Part shown: piece by piece, positions 7,432 to 15,139 of the stretch | Layout: each line of letters starts with the position of its first letter | Numbering within the stretch: position 1 is the first letter of the stretch | Translations under genes and position numbers: made by a program | The notes under the pieces: generated by a model | Databases searched by the model: none | The model's input: only the letters and a program-made list of their open reading frames with translations | Told to the model about the DNA's origin: nothing | Virus record (IMG/VR): IMGVR_UViG_3300045051_000987 | Coordinates: 49,553-113,552 of that record | Source of the DNA: a virus | DNA: 64,000 bases | Reading direction: 5' to 3' (one strand)

Positions 7432-8430
7432 TCACGGCGTGAAGTCGGCCTTCGGCGTGCTCGTCTCCGAGATCTCGACCTGCAAGCCTCGCAAGCGCTT
7501 CGTGACGCGCGCGGGCGTGCGCGGGTCGAGATCGATGCCCACCCCACGACGGCCGAGCACGCACGCCGCCTCGAGCACCGTGCCGGTCCCGACGAACGGA
7601 TCGAGCACCACGTCGTTCGGCCGCGAGCTCGCGAGGATGCACCGGCGCGGGAGCTCCACCGGGAACGTCGAGTAGTGGTCGCCCTTGTACCGCCCGCCTC
7701 CGAACGACCACACGTCTCGGAGGTTCGCGCCCATCGGCTCGCCGTTCTCGTCGAGCTTCGCCGCGCGCTTCTTGCCCCACCGCCCGAGCCCGTACGACGC
7801 AGCTCGAGGATCGGGAACCGTCGCCGATCGCGCGGGGCCCTGCGCCTGTAGGCGGAGCGTGTTCGGCCTGAGCGGCTGTCGCACGGCGTTCGCGTCGTAG
7901 AAGTAGTGCGCGCGCCGCGAGAAGAGGAACACGTGCTCGTGAGACGACGTCGGCCGATCCTGCATCGAGCCCGGCACGGGCGAGGGCTTCGACCAGATCA
8001 CCTCGCTGCGAAGGATCCACCCGTCGGCTTGGAGCGCGAGCGCGACGCGCCACGGGATCCCGATCAGGCTCTTGCGCGGCAGACCGCACAGCGTGCTCTT
8101 GCTCTCGATGTTCGGAACGAGGTCATGTCGCTCGGGCGTCGAGAGCTTCGAGCTCTTGCCCGTGCTCCCTCGACGCGAGCCCGAGTAGCTGTCGCCGAGG
8201 TTCAACCACATCGTGCCGTCCTTCCGCAGCCCGCGGCGCGCCTCACGGAACGTGAGCACCATCGCCTCGACGAACGCATCGGGCGTCGGCTCCATCCCGA
8301 TCTGCCCGTCGAGCCGGTAGTCGCGGAGGTGCCAATAGGGCGGGCTCGTCACGATCGTCTGCACGTTCTCGACGGTGCCGGCTAGCTCGCGCGCGTCGCC
8401 GACGAGGATCCGAAACCGCTCCTCGGTCAT
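7432..8430 (-). CDS. DNA methyltransferase, beta class (N4-C or N6-A)
   Basis: 332 aa. Motif IV TSPPYW at residues 28-33 precedes motif I DPFVGTGT at ~277-284, the circularly permuted order of beta-class enzymes. SPPY is typical of N4-cytosine methylases, though N6-adenine members exist. No cognate restriction gene is adjacent, so it is an orphan, probably protecting phage DNA. The palindrome ends about 3 nt before its ATG and there is no good Shine-Dalgarno other than GGGTGA inside the palindrome. Confidence 0.9.
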   Translation of the reverse strand: MTEERFRILVGDARELAGTVENVQTIVTSPPYWHLRDYRLDGQIGMEPTPDAFVEAMVLTFREARRGLRKDGTMWLNLGDSYSGSRRGSTGKSSKLSTPERHDLVPNIESKSTLCGLPRKSLIGIPWRVALALQADGWILRSEVIWSKPSPVPGSMQDRPTSSHEHVFLFSRRAHYFYDANAVRQPLRPNTLRLQAQGPARSATVPDPRAASYGLGRWGKKRAAKLDENGEPMGANLRDVWSFGGGRYKGDHYSTFPVELPRRCILASSRPNDVVLDPFVGTGTVLEAACVLGRRGVGIDLDPRTPARVTKRLRGLQVEISETSTPKADFTP

Positions 8431-8642
8431 CGGTGTTCACCCGGGTGAACAGGCTTCGAGAGCTCGGCGCGCGCCGCGATCATCGCGTGCTTCAACGGCG
8501 AGCCGGTCGGGAGCTCCTCGGTGCTCATGTCGTGAAGGCTGAGGTAGTCCTCGATCGACGTCGTGAGCAGCTCGAGCACCTCGTGCGAGACGCGCGCGCG
8601 CTCGGCGTGCTGCTCCGCTGTGACCTGTGGGCGTGTCGCCAT
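8427..8642 (-). CDS. Small hypothetical protein, 71 aa
   Basis: MATRPQVTAEQHAERARVS start; helical and acidic. Its last residues (VHPGEHR) are encoded by the palindrome that precedes the methyltransferase start, with a 4-nt stop/start overlap. ATG lies 6 nt after CATGAT. Confidence 0.65.
   Translation of the reverse strand: MATRPQVTAEQHAERARVSHEVLELLTTSIEDYLSLHDMSTEELPTGSPLKHAMIAARAELSKPVHPGEHR
8433..8452. promoter_or_regulatory. Palindrome, copy 2
   Basis: TGTTCACCCGGGTGAACA at 8434-8451, inside the 3' end of the 71-aa gene and immediately upstream of the methyltransferase start. Confidence 0.9.
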
Positions 8643-8648
8643 GCGCCC

Positions 8649-8654
8649 ATCATG
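8649..8654 (-). promoter_or_regulatory. Class B leaderless promoter -10 (CATGAT)
   Basis: GCGACATGATGGG with a 6-nt gap to the ATG at 8642. Confidence 0.6.
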
Positions 8655-8985
8655 TCGCGCGTCGACGGCCGGGGATCCGTGCGTACCGGGCGCGCGCAGC
8701 GCGTGCCTCTCGGATGATGTGCACGCCGAACTCGTTCACGCGGATCAGCACGTCCCACCCGATGATCTGGTGCTCGTTGTGGGGCGCCTCGAAGGGAACC
8801 ATCCGCCACTCGCTCCGCTCACCGACCTTGCCGGCGACGATGAACATGAGGCGCGAGCACGCCGCCACCGGGTCGGTCTCCTCGGTGTCGACCCACACGA
8901 GGCCGGGCCGGTAGCCGCGCGCCGGTGCCCACCACACGCGCACGCACACGGTGCCGCGCTCGGGGTGACGCGTTACGAGCTGCAT
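8650..8985 (-). CDS. Hypothetical protein, 111 aa
   Basis: Begins MQLVTRHPERGTVCVRVWWAP; compact beta-rich protein with tryptophans. Start chosen to give a 13-nt overlap with the upstream gene; longer in-frame extensions overlap it heavily. Its stop overlaps the CATGAT box of the next gene. Not recognised. Confidence 0.6.
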   Translation of the reverse strand: MQLVTRHPERGTVCVRVWWAPARGYRPGLVWVDTEETDPVAACSRLMFIVAGKVGERSEWRMVPFEAPHNEHQIIGWDVLIRVNEFGVHIIREARAARARYARIPGRRRAT

Positions 8986-9386
8986 CGACGGATCGTGTAC
9001 GAGAGCCCGCGCGTGCCCACCGGATCGGATCCGATGAGGTAGCTCACCGCGGGCGTCAGGAACGCGAGCTTCGGGCTGTCCGCCTTGAAGTCCCACCCGG
9101 CATGCACTTCGGCGATCGAGAACACGCCGCGCGAGGGGGCGTAGCGCCAGAGCTGCTTGAGCGATCGCGTGAACGCGTAGCGCGCGCGGTAGTCGGCGCC
9201 GTTGTCCTCGGCTCGCACGATGGCATCGATCGGTCCCGTGATCAGCTCTTCGAGGAACGTGCGACACGCCTCGATGCGCTCAGGTCGACCGCCCACGAGA
9301 TGAAGCCCGACGTTCAGCTCGATCACCGAGGGCTGGTGGACGATCACGTGATCGGGCTCGCCCCTGATCAGCTCGCCGCGCCTCAT
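8973..9386 (-). CDS. Hypothetical protein, 137 aa
   Basis: Starts MRRGELIRGEPDHVIVHQPS. Alternating strands and helices, no known motif. ATGA overlap with the gene upstream at 9383-9386. Confidence 0.65.
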   Translation of the reverse strand: MRRGELIRGEPDHVIVHQPSVIELNVGLHLVGGRPERIEACRTFLEELITGPIDAIVRAEDNGADYRARYAFTRSLKQLWRYAPSRGVFSIAEVHAGWDFKADSPKLAFLTPAVSYLIGSDPVGTRGLSYTIRRCSS

Positions 9387-9748
9387 CGGTCGCCGGCCTT
9401 CTTGATCTCGGTCGACGTGAGGATCGGCGGAGCCTGCGGGACCTTCGAGATGATCTCAGCACCGCACTGACCTGCGACGTCGGCGGAGGGGTCGTGCCAG
9501 TGATCGCCGGCGTGTCCGCGTCGAAGCGTGCACACGAAGACGCCCTCGCTCACGAGCGTCACCGCGGTCTTGAGCGGGCTCGTCGCCGGCATCGCGGCCG
9601 CCGCCTCGGCCATCGCGACGTCATGCCGCCGAAGTACTTCGCGCAGCGCGCGAGCGAACGTCGGCCCGTCGATCCCCGCTGCGAACGCGAAGGCCTCGAG
9701 CCCACGCACGAGGCGCTTCACCTCTTCGTCGTCGCTCACCTTGATCAC
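9383..9748 (-). CDS. Hypothetical protein, 121 aa
   Basis: GTG start at 9748 (MIKVSDDEEVKRLVRGLEAF) overlaps the methyltransferase stop as GTGA. GGAGGT stands 7 nt before the GTG and a CATGAT box lies inside the end of the upstream gene, so it may be transcribed both with and without the methyltransferase. Helical first half, then a CxLRRGHAGDHWH patch of unknown meaning. Confidence 0.65.
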   Translation of the reverse strand: MIKVSDDEEVKRLVRGLEAFAFAAGIDGPTFARALREVLRRHDVAMAEAAAAMPATSPLKTAVTLVSEGVFVCTLRRGHAGDHWHDPSADVAGQCGAEIISKVPQAPPILTSTEIKKAGDR

Positions 9749-11517
9749 GTGGGCACCTCCGCGAGCATCATGCCGCCCATCGGGATCCCGTTCGGCTGAA
9801 CCCACACCGATCCCGAGTCGAGCGAGAAGCCGCCGAGCTCGGACGCTGCGAGCGTCACGAGCATCTTCTCCGCGATCGCGCGCGCCGCACCGACGGGCAC
9901 CGCGTTGCCGATGCGCTCCCGCCAGTCGCTCTGACTCTTGCCGGCGAGCACGAGCGGCGCGCCCTTCCACATCGTCGGGATCCCTTGGAGCGACGCAAGC
10001 TCGAGCGTCGTGAGCGGGCGGTGCCATGTCCCGTCCTTCGCGATGATCACGGGGAGGAACGACGGCGCCTTCTTCGGCGTCGCGGCCGCGAGCCTGAGCG
10101 CCTCCTCGATGTCGGCGTTGAACGATGGGCCCGTGCGCGGCTCCGCCACCGCGTACGCGCCGCACCCAACATGCGCGGTGCCTGCGATCGTGCGCGCGGC
10201 CTGCTCCCACCCGAGCACGGCATAGCCGGCGTCATAGGCGTACTTCACGCGGACATCGGCCACACGCGGATCACCGACAGCGGGCCCGCCCGATCCGGGC
10301 TGCGTCGCCTTGATCACCGTGCGCGCGGGCTCGCTCCACTTCCCGACGGCGTACTTGTTCCAGTGCCGGCCCTCGCTCGGCGGGAGCTCGAGCGCGCGCG
10401 GGTCGGCCACCGCGAAGCGACCGTTCGAGGGGAGGCTCTCGCCGCACACCGCGCCGGTCGGTTCCTCCCACGGCGAGACGCCGTAGGCGCCCGCGTGCGG
10501 CCCTCGGGGGTCGGCGACAGCGAACGCCCCGGTCGAGACGCCTGCTCGCCCTGTGACGGTCGGCGCGGGGCCCTCCCATGCCTTCACGCCGAGCACGCCC
10601 CCGAACCATTCGATCCGCGGTTCCTGCACGACGCCGATCGCGTTCGCACCGGCGCCCGTGATCGTGCCGGTCGGCTCATCCCACGGCGCGACCTCGTGCC
10701 GCTTGAAGACCTCGCGCCTCGCCTGACCCTCGGCGAGCACGCCTTCGAGGTCACGCCAATCGCCGCCGGCCGGGATCATCGCGATGCGGACCCAGTTGAG
10801 GAACGAGATCTTCGGGAGCTCGTGGATCTTCCCGAACGCGCGCGCGTCCTCTGTCGCCGGCACGGGGAGCGACTCGAGCACCTCGCCGCACGCGCGCACC
10901 CGCTTCTTCGGGGGCTGGTAGAGCAGGCTCGAGCACCGCGCCTCGAGCCTCGCGACGAGCAGGTAGCGCCGTCGACGCTGAGCGAGCCCGCCGATCTCAC
11001 CGCAGTCGTGGAAGCCCTCGTGCAGCCGGTAGCCGACGCCGCGGAGGAGCTTCTTCACCTGCTCGAGCATCGCCTTCGCGCGCGTCTTGAGGCGCGGCAC
11101 GTTCTCGAGGAGCACGAGCCTCGGGAGCGAGCCCTTCCACGCCTCGATCATCTTGCGCGTCCACGTCAGCGCGAGCGTGTTCATGCGCTGATACTTCTCG
11201 GTCTCGGCGAGCTCCTTCGGGAGGAGCCCGCTCGCCCCCTTGCACGGCGGGCTCATGAAGACGCAGTCGGGACCGATCGCGCCGTACCGCTCGAGGAGCT
11301 CGGCGACGGTGATCTCCTCGACGTCGCGGTGCCACGCCGTGCGCGTGTCGGTGAGGTAGTCGAAGTCGCGACACGCGTCCGGATCGAAGTCGATCCCGCC
11401 GATGCACTCGAAGCGGAGCGCGTGCCCGAAGAGGTGCGCGTGCGCATCGAGGAAGCCGCGAGCTCCCGCGCCGAGACCACCGAAGGGGAAGAGCGCGCGG
11501 AAGACGATCTCGCTCAC
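9745..11517 (-). CDS. C5-cytosine DNA methyltransferase with five-repeat target region
   Basis: 590 aa. Motif I FGGLGAG (12-18), catalytic PC in MSPPC (91-92), ENV (138-140), QRRRR (180-184), late motif IX (TTLELASLQGIP) and X (GNAVP) are all present, so the enzyme looks active. Between motifs VIII and IX (about 275-465) are five imperfect repeats of the form W-x-EP-x-T(V/I)TG...ADPR, starting at W279, W314, W350, W394 and W437. The target recognition region is therefore modular. Most single-specificity enzymes are ~330-420 aa. Confidence 0.92.
   Translation of the reverse strand: MSEIVFRALFPFGGLGAGARGFLDAHAHLFGHALRFECIGGIDFDPDACRDFDYLTDTRTAWHRDVEEITVAELLERYGAIGPDCVFMSPPCKGASGLLPKELAETEKYQRMNTLALTWTRKMIEAWKGSLPRLVLLENVPRLKTRAKAMLEQVKKLLRGVGYRLHEGFHDCGEIGGLAQRRRRYLLVARLEARCSSLLYQPPKKRVRACGEVLESLPVPATEDARAFGKIHELPKISFLNWVRIAMIPAGGDWRDLEGVLAEGQARREVFKRHEVAPWDEPTGTITGAGANAIGVVQEPRIEWFGGVLGVKAWEGPAPTVTGRAGVSTGAFAVADPRGPHAGAYGVSPWEEPTGAVCGESLPSNGRFAVADPRALELPPSEGRHWNKYAVGKWSEPARTVIKATQPGSGGPAVGDPRVADVRVKYAYDAGYAVLGWEQAARTIAGTAHVGCGAYAVAEPRTGPSFNADIEEALRLAAATPKKAPSFLPVIIAKDGTWHRPLTTLELASLQGIPTMWKGAPLVLAGKSQSDWRERIGNAVPVGAARAIAEKMLVTLAASELGGFSLDSGSVWVQPNGIPMGGMMLAEVPT
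9767..9772 (-). promoter_or_regulatory. Class B promoter inside methyltransferase 3' end
   Basis: GGCGGCATGATG, 18 nt before the GTG at 9748 with GGAGGT between them, so a short leadered transcript is expected. Confidence 0.45.
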
Positions 11518-12191
11518 GAGAGATCCTCGAGCGCGTGCGCGAGATCGTGCACCGACATCCGAGGCATGCGCCGATCGTAGTGCGTCGCGTTGTTCGGCGC
11601 GCCCTCGTACGCGCGCCCATCACACTCGGCCTTCACGCTCGCCGCCGCGCGTCGACGCACCTCGAGCGCGACCTCGTTCGGCACCGACCAGATCCCGAGC
11701 ATCCCGCGACAGAGGATCGGCTCGATCGGGATCGCGTCGACGAGGAGCCACCCCACGGGGCCGAGCCACCACCGCGCGCGCTCGAGGTCGACGAGCTCAC
11801 GCCATCGCGGATCGACAGCGGCGAGGTGCCGCCCATCGACACCGAGGACGCGGAGATACGGCCCGCGCTTGTCGAGCGCGCCCTTCACGCGCGCGATGCC
11901 GATGATCCGCCCGTACGGGAGCGCGTCCTTCTCGGGTACGCGCGTGCCCGACGGGAACGCCATGTGTGATCCGGCGTGCTCGATGCTGTCGGTCCCCTCT
12001 GCGATGCGCTTCGGCGATGCGTCGTAGACGAGGCCGGCGTGCACCGCGACGAACGGCCGGCGCCCGGTCTCCGGATCGAGCTTGAGGATCTCGGCGCTCG
12101 GCGTGAGGCGCCCACGGTTCTCGACGTTCTTCGGATCGCGCGGGTCGAAAATCTGAGAGGCCCACGGCTGGTGCAGCGTGATCGCTCGCAC
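11514..12191 (-). CDS. ASCH-domain-like protein
   Basis: 225 aa. The start MRAITLHQPWASQIF followed by VENRGR is the signature opening of the ASCH/PUA-like fold (LxQPWAxxI...ENR), a predicted RNA- or modified-nucleotide-binding domain. GTG start, 2 nt after the stop of the gene upstream; its own stop overlaps the C5-methyltransferase start. Function in phages is unknown; a link to RNA or modified base handling is family inference. Confidence 0.75.
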   Translation of the reverse strand: MRAITLHQPWASQIFDPRDPKNVENRGRLTPSAEILKLDPETGRRPFVAVHAGLVYDASPKRIAEGTDSIEHAGSHMAFPSGTRVPEKDALPYGRIIGIARVKGALDKRGPYLRVLGVDGRHLAAVDPRWRELVDLERARWWLGPVGWLLVDAIPIEPILCRGMLGIWSVPNEVALEVRRRAAASVKAECDGRAYEGAPNNATHYDRRMPRMSVHDLAHALEDLS

Positions 12192-12193
12192 CC

Positions 12194-12460
12194 TCAGCCC
12201 CCGTTGCCCGGCGTGCGGTAGTCCGCGCGCTCGTCGAGCTCCACGTGGAAGGACGACCCGAGCATGATGCGCGCGGGATCGCTGAGCGCCTTGGCGAGAC
12301 GATCGAGCCGCTCCTTCGTCGGAGGGAAGACGACGACCGTGCTCTCGCGCGGCCGCACGATGACCTTGAGCACGAAGCCGAACGGTTCGACCCCCACGAC
12401 GTCGAGCCCGTGCAGCTCAGCCTCGGCTTCGACGTCGGTGCGCGTGATGATGTAGCTCAT
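12194..12460 (-). CDS. Small hypothetical protein, 88 aa
   Basis: MSYIITRTDVEAEAELHG; soluble alpha/beta. ATGA overlap with the upstream gene. Not recognised. Confidence 0.65.
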   Translation of the reverse strand: MSYIITRTDVEAEAELHGLDVVGVEPFGFVLKVIVRPRESTVVVFPPTKERLDRLAKALSDPARIMLGSSFHVELDERADYRTPGNGG

Positions 12461-12786
12461 CGCTCGCGCTCCACCGGGGGCTTCGCGTGATGCGCGTGCG
12501 CGGGGCAGAAGCACACGGGGAGCTCGCGCACCTCGGGACCAGGACCGTTCGGCATGACGATCAGCGGCGAGACCTTGAACGTCACGAGCCCGATGATCCA
12601 CTCCGCGGGGAGGCTCGAGAGCAGCTCTTCGGAGTCGAGCACGAACACGCCGCTCCGATCGGGCACGAGGAGCGGGAGCGCGTCGACCTCGTGCGACGCG
12701 AGGCATCCGGGCGCCGAGCATCGCGCCGTCGTCTTGACCGAGATCGCGAGCCGGATCGGTTCGGGGAACTTCTGCGGGGTAGGCAT
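12457..12786 (-). CDS. Hypothetical protein, 109 aa, cysteine/histidine pairs
   Basis: Starts MPTPQKFPEPIRLAISVKTT. A CSAPGC pair with H near residue 30 and a CFCPAHAHH group near the end may bind a metal. ATG 6 nt after CATGAT, no Shine-Dalgarno. Confidence 0.6.
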   Translation of the reverse strand: MPTPQKFPEPIRLAISVKTTARCSAPGCLASHEVDALPLLVPDRSGVFVLDSEELLSSLPAEWIIGLVTFKVSPLIVMPNGPGPEVRELPVCFCPAHAHHAKPPVERER

Positions 12787-12792
12787 GGCCCC

Positions 12793-12798
12793 ATCATG
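12793..12798 (-). promoter_or_regulatory. Class B leaderless promoter -10 (CATGAT)
   Basis: GGCGGCATGATGGGG with a 6-nt gap to the ATG at 12786. Confidence 0.6.
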
Positions 12799-12806
12799 CC
12801 GCCCGA

Positions 12807-13604
12807 TCACTGCGCGTCGGCGATCACGTCGTCTTCGTCGTCGCGGAGCGTCTCGCCCTCGCCGGGCATCTGTTCACCCGGGTGAACACGCGTCGCCTTC
12901 CGCTCTTCGAGGTAGCTCAGCACGCGCGAGAGGCGCGGTTCAGCGAACCCGAGCGGGCGCAACGATCCATCGCCGAGCACGGTGTCTCGCCCCTCGAAAA
13001 GAGCGGCCACGCCCGCCGTCGCAGCGCCGCACACCGGATCGCAGACGACGTCGCCGGGGCGCGAGTAGTCCTCGACGATCTGCCGCATCGCCCAGAGCGG
13101 CTTACCGCCCGTCATGAGGAGCTTCTCGCGCGGGCCCATGTACGCGCCGCGTCCGATGGTCCCCCAGCTCGAGAGCTCGGCGGGGCGCGCGACGAGGATG
13201 AAGTAGCTCCACGGGCTCGGGCCGTCGCCTCGAAGGCGCACGCGCGAGCCGGTCACCACGAGAGGGATCGGAGGGAAGCCGGCGTAGTACCCTGCGCGCT
13301 CGGCCGCGCGTTGCCATGCGGGCCAGAGCACGTGATCGGTGATCGAGACGAGCCACCCTCGATGCACCTCACGCCACGTGTCGACGAAGACGTGCACGTC
13401 TTCCGGCGTCCAGAACGCGTAGGGGATCGACGAGCGCCCGCCGGGCCGCGTGCTGTCGTGCCCGGTGTGCGTGCGCTCGGAGTAGGGCGTGTCGGCCGTG
13501 ATGAGGTTCACCACCTCACGGCGCGCGCGCAGCTCGCGAGCGAGGTCGGTGGCGTCAGCGTGGAAGAGCGAAACGCGCCGGTGCTCGAGGAGGGAGATCG
13601 TCAC
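12807..13604 (-). CDS. Probable DNA methyltransferase (N4/N6 type)
   Basis: 265 aa. TADTPYSERTHTGH resembles motif IV (DPPY-like, here DTPY) and GDVVCDPVCGAATAGVAAL resembles the SAM-binding motif I (DPFxGxGT-like, with cysteine and alanine replacements). Order is permuted as in beta-class enzymes. Changes in both motifs leave activity uncertain. GTG start 6 nt after CATGAT. The palindrome is embedded near the 3' end (VHPGEQ). Confidence 0.7.
   Translation of the reverse strand: MTISLLEHRRVSLFHADATDLARELRARREVVNLITADTPYSERTHTGHDSTRPGGRSSIPYAFWTPEDVHVFVDTWREVHRGWLVSITDHVLWPAWQRAAERAGYYAGFPPIPLVVTGSRVRLRGDGPSPWSYFILVARPAELSSWGTIGRGAYMGPREKLLMTGGKPLWAMRQIVEDYSRPGDVVCDPVCGAATAGVAALFEGRDTVLGDGSLRPLGFAEPRLSRVLSYLEERKATRVHPGEQMPGEGETLRDDEDDVIADAQ
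12870..12889. promoter_or_regulatory. Palindrome, copy 3
   Basis: TGTTCACCCGGGTGAACA at 12871-12888, inside the last ~30 codons of the methyltransferase gene, about 85 nt upstream of the 12786 gene start. Confidence 0.88.
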
Positions 13605-13610
13605 CGCGGC

Positions 13611-13616
13611 ATCATG
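13611..13616 (-). promoter_or_regulatory. Class B leaderless promoter -10 (CATGAT)
   Basis: GGCGGCATGATGCC with a 6-nt gap to the GTG at 13604; the TGA stop of the upstream gene lies within the box. Confidence 0.6.
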
Positions 13617-13869
13617 CCGCCGGACGCTTCCGCCGTCCCGGGATCCGATCGAAGCGTCGAAGGCCGAGCACCACGATCGGCGAGCCATCCGGCCACGTCG
13701 TCGGCTCCTCGCCCTTCGCGTGCGCGACGCCGATCGGGCACCTCTTGCACGTCGGATCCTCGCCGGCCTTGTGGCGTTTGCCGCACGAGCTCCGAGGGAG
13801 CCGCGTGTGGATCCGCTCGCACTTGAAGACCGGGAGCCGCGCGGACGACGAGAGCGGGAGCGTCTTCAT
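13612..13869 (-). CDS. Small cysteine-rich protein, 85 aa
   Basis: MKTLPLSSSARLPVFKCERI start with GGAGG 8 nt upstream. Cysteines in KCERIH, SSCGKRH and CKRC form a possible zinc site. The end is basic. Function unknown. Confidence 0.65.
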   Translation of the reverse strand: MKTLPLSSSARLPVFKCERIHTRLPRSSCGKRHKAGEDPTCKRCPIGVAHAKGEEPTTWPDGSPIVVLGLRRFDRIPGRRKRPAA

Positions 13870-14147
13870 GGGGATCCCTCCGAGCTGCGGGGTGCCTCGA
13901 GCCGGGCGCCCTCGATGCGCGCCCACTCCTTGAGCCACGCACAGAAGTCGCGGTGATCCTGCTCCTCGAGCACGTGCGAGTCGCGGTAGCTCTTGAGCTC
14001 GCGCCACTGACCCCACCGTCTCGACATCCACGTGATGAAGCCGGCCATCTTCCCGCCCGGCCACGTCTCGCGATCGGCGTCGAGCATCGCCTCGGTATCG
14101 ACCCCGTGCCCGTGCGCGCGCGTGTAGGCGACGAAGTACGGGTTCAC
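13866..14147 (-). CDS. Hypothetical phage protein, 93 aa
   Basis: GTG start (MNPYFVAYTRAHGHG) in a GTGA overlap. NPYFVAYxRAHG followed by a W/G-rich core and a long helix is a pattern I associate with a small conserved phage protein of unknown function. ATGA overlap with the next gene. Confidence 0.65.
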   Translation of the reverse strand: MNPYFVAYTRAHGHGVDTEAMLDADRETWPGGKMAGFITWMSRRWGQWRELKSYRDSHVLEEQDHRDFCAWLKEWARIEGARLEAPRSSEGSP

Positions 14148-14464
14148 GCCGCACCCACGCACGCCGCGCAGACGGTCGCCCCACGCGCGCGCACGAAGTA
14201 GCGGTGATGCGGGGTCGTGCACCGCACGTGCGCGTCGTACCAAGCGCGGCGCGCGTCGTGGTCGGTGGGCTCGGCCGGGATCAGGCCCTCAGCGATCCGC
14301 GCTGCGATGTCTGCCTCGATCGCACGCGCGAGCTCGACGACCTCAGAGGTCGAGATCGGGGAGGTCTTCGACGTCTCCGATGACGTCGTCCGGTGCGAGC
14401 TCGGCGTTGGGATCACCGTCGAGAACGTCGTCTGTGTCGTCGGCTTCTTCGTCCGGGTCTTCAT
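14144..14464 (-). CDS. Hypothetical protein with C-terminal CxxC, start uncertain
   Basis: The C-terminal half (RRAWYDAHVRCTTPHHRYFVRARG, CAAC) is convincing. The N-terminal ~40 residues overlap in another frame the acidic tail of the sigma-like gene and look like low-complexity shadow (KTRTKKPTTQTT). No ATG, GTG or TTG exists after the neighbour's stop, so either a real overlap or a later start (for example GTG near 14404) applies. Confidence 0.5.
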   Translation of the reverse strand: MKTRTKKPTTQTTFSTVIPTPSSHRTTSSETSKTSPISTSEVVELARAIEADIAARIAEGLIPAEPTDHDARRAWYDAHVRCTTPHHRYFVRARGATVCAACVGAA

Positions 14465-14837
14465 CGGGGGGCGCTTCTCCAGCGCCATCATGCCGCGCGC
14501 CCTCGTCGTCCTCGTCGCCGTCGTCGAAGTCGGGCAGCGGTTGGCCCCTGAGCTTCGCGAACGCGATCGTCTCGATCTGCCGCACGCGCTCACGCGATAC
14601 GCCGATCGCCTGAGCGATCATGTCGAGCGTCGCCCCGTCGGGGAACGTCGCGACGAAGAGCTGACACGCGATGTCGTCCTCGTACCGAGTGACCTTGTCC
14701 ACGATCGGGAGCTGCGCGCGGAGGTCGCGTCGAAGGAAGCGATGCCGCTCGCACGTGGTGACGAGCGACCGCGCGGCTCGCACGATCGGAACACCGCACA
14801 CGCGGCACTTCGGCTCGGTGCGTGCCGTCTCGGTCAT
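14343..14837 (-). CDS. Zinc-finger plus sigma-70 region 4-like protein
   Basis: 164 aa in three parts. Residues 11-32 carry C11, C14, C29 and H32, a likely zinc finger. Residues ~68-98 (DGATLDMIAQAIGVSRERVR, then QIETIAFAKLR) match the helix-turn-helix of sigma-70 region 4, which contacts the -35 element. Residues ~100-164 are a D/E-rich tail. There is no region 2, so it cannot melt a promoter alone. It may act as an activator, an appropriator of host sigma, or one half of a split sigma (inference). ATGA-coupled to the gene upstream. Confidence 0.78.
   Translation of the reverse strand: MTETARTEPKCRVCGVPIVRAARSLVTTCERHRFLRRDLRAQLPIVDKVTRYEDDIACQLFVATFPDGATLDMIAQAIGVSRERVRQIETIAFAKLRGQPLPDFDDGDEDDEGARHDGAGEAPPDEDPDEEADDTDDVLDGDPNAELAPDDVIGDVEDLPDLDL
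14487..14492 (-). promoter_or_regulatory. Class B-like box inside sigma-like gene
   Basis: GCGGCATGATGG. No start codon at 6 nt, but GGAGAAG and the ATG at 14464 follow 15-20 nt later, so it may serve the overlapping 14144-14464 gene. Confidence 0.35.
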
Positions 14838-15139
14838 GCCTTCACGCCGCGGAGCACGACCGCGATCCTACCGCGGGCGTCACGCCGTGCACGCTGTACG
14901 TCGACGGCGCTGAGCGACTCCTCGATCGCCGCGAAGTAGGCCGCCTGCTCCGCGGGCGGGACGGTCGACCAGTGCTCCGCGCAGCACGGGGCGCGTGCTG
15001 AGGGCTCCGCCGAGCACCCGAACGCCGCGCACGTCTCGAGCTCGGTGATGGGCACCACGGCGCCCGAGCGCTCCGCGATCGGCATCGGCCGCAACGGCGC
15101 GAGCTCGCAGCGCGGGCGGAATGGAACGATGCGCCTCAC
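14834..15139 (-). CDS. Hypothetical protein, 101 aa, four cysteines
   Basis: GTG start (MRRIVPFRPRCELAPL) overlaps the upstream stop as GTGA. CAAFGC and CCAEHW may form a metal site. Helical C-terminus. Coupled to the sigma-like gene by ATGA. Confidence 0.6.
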   Translation of the reverse strand: MRRIVPFRPRCELAPLRPMPIAERSGAVVPITELETCAAFGCSAEPSARAPCCAEHWSTVPPAEQAAYFAAIEESLSAVDVQRARRDARGRIAVVLRGVKA

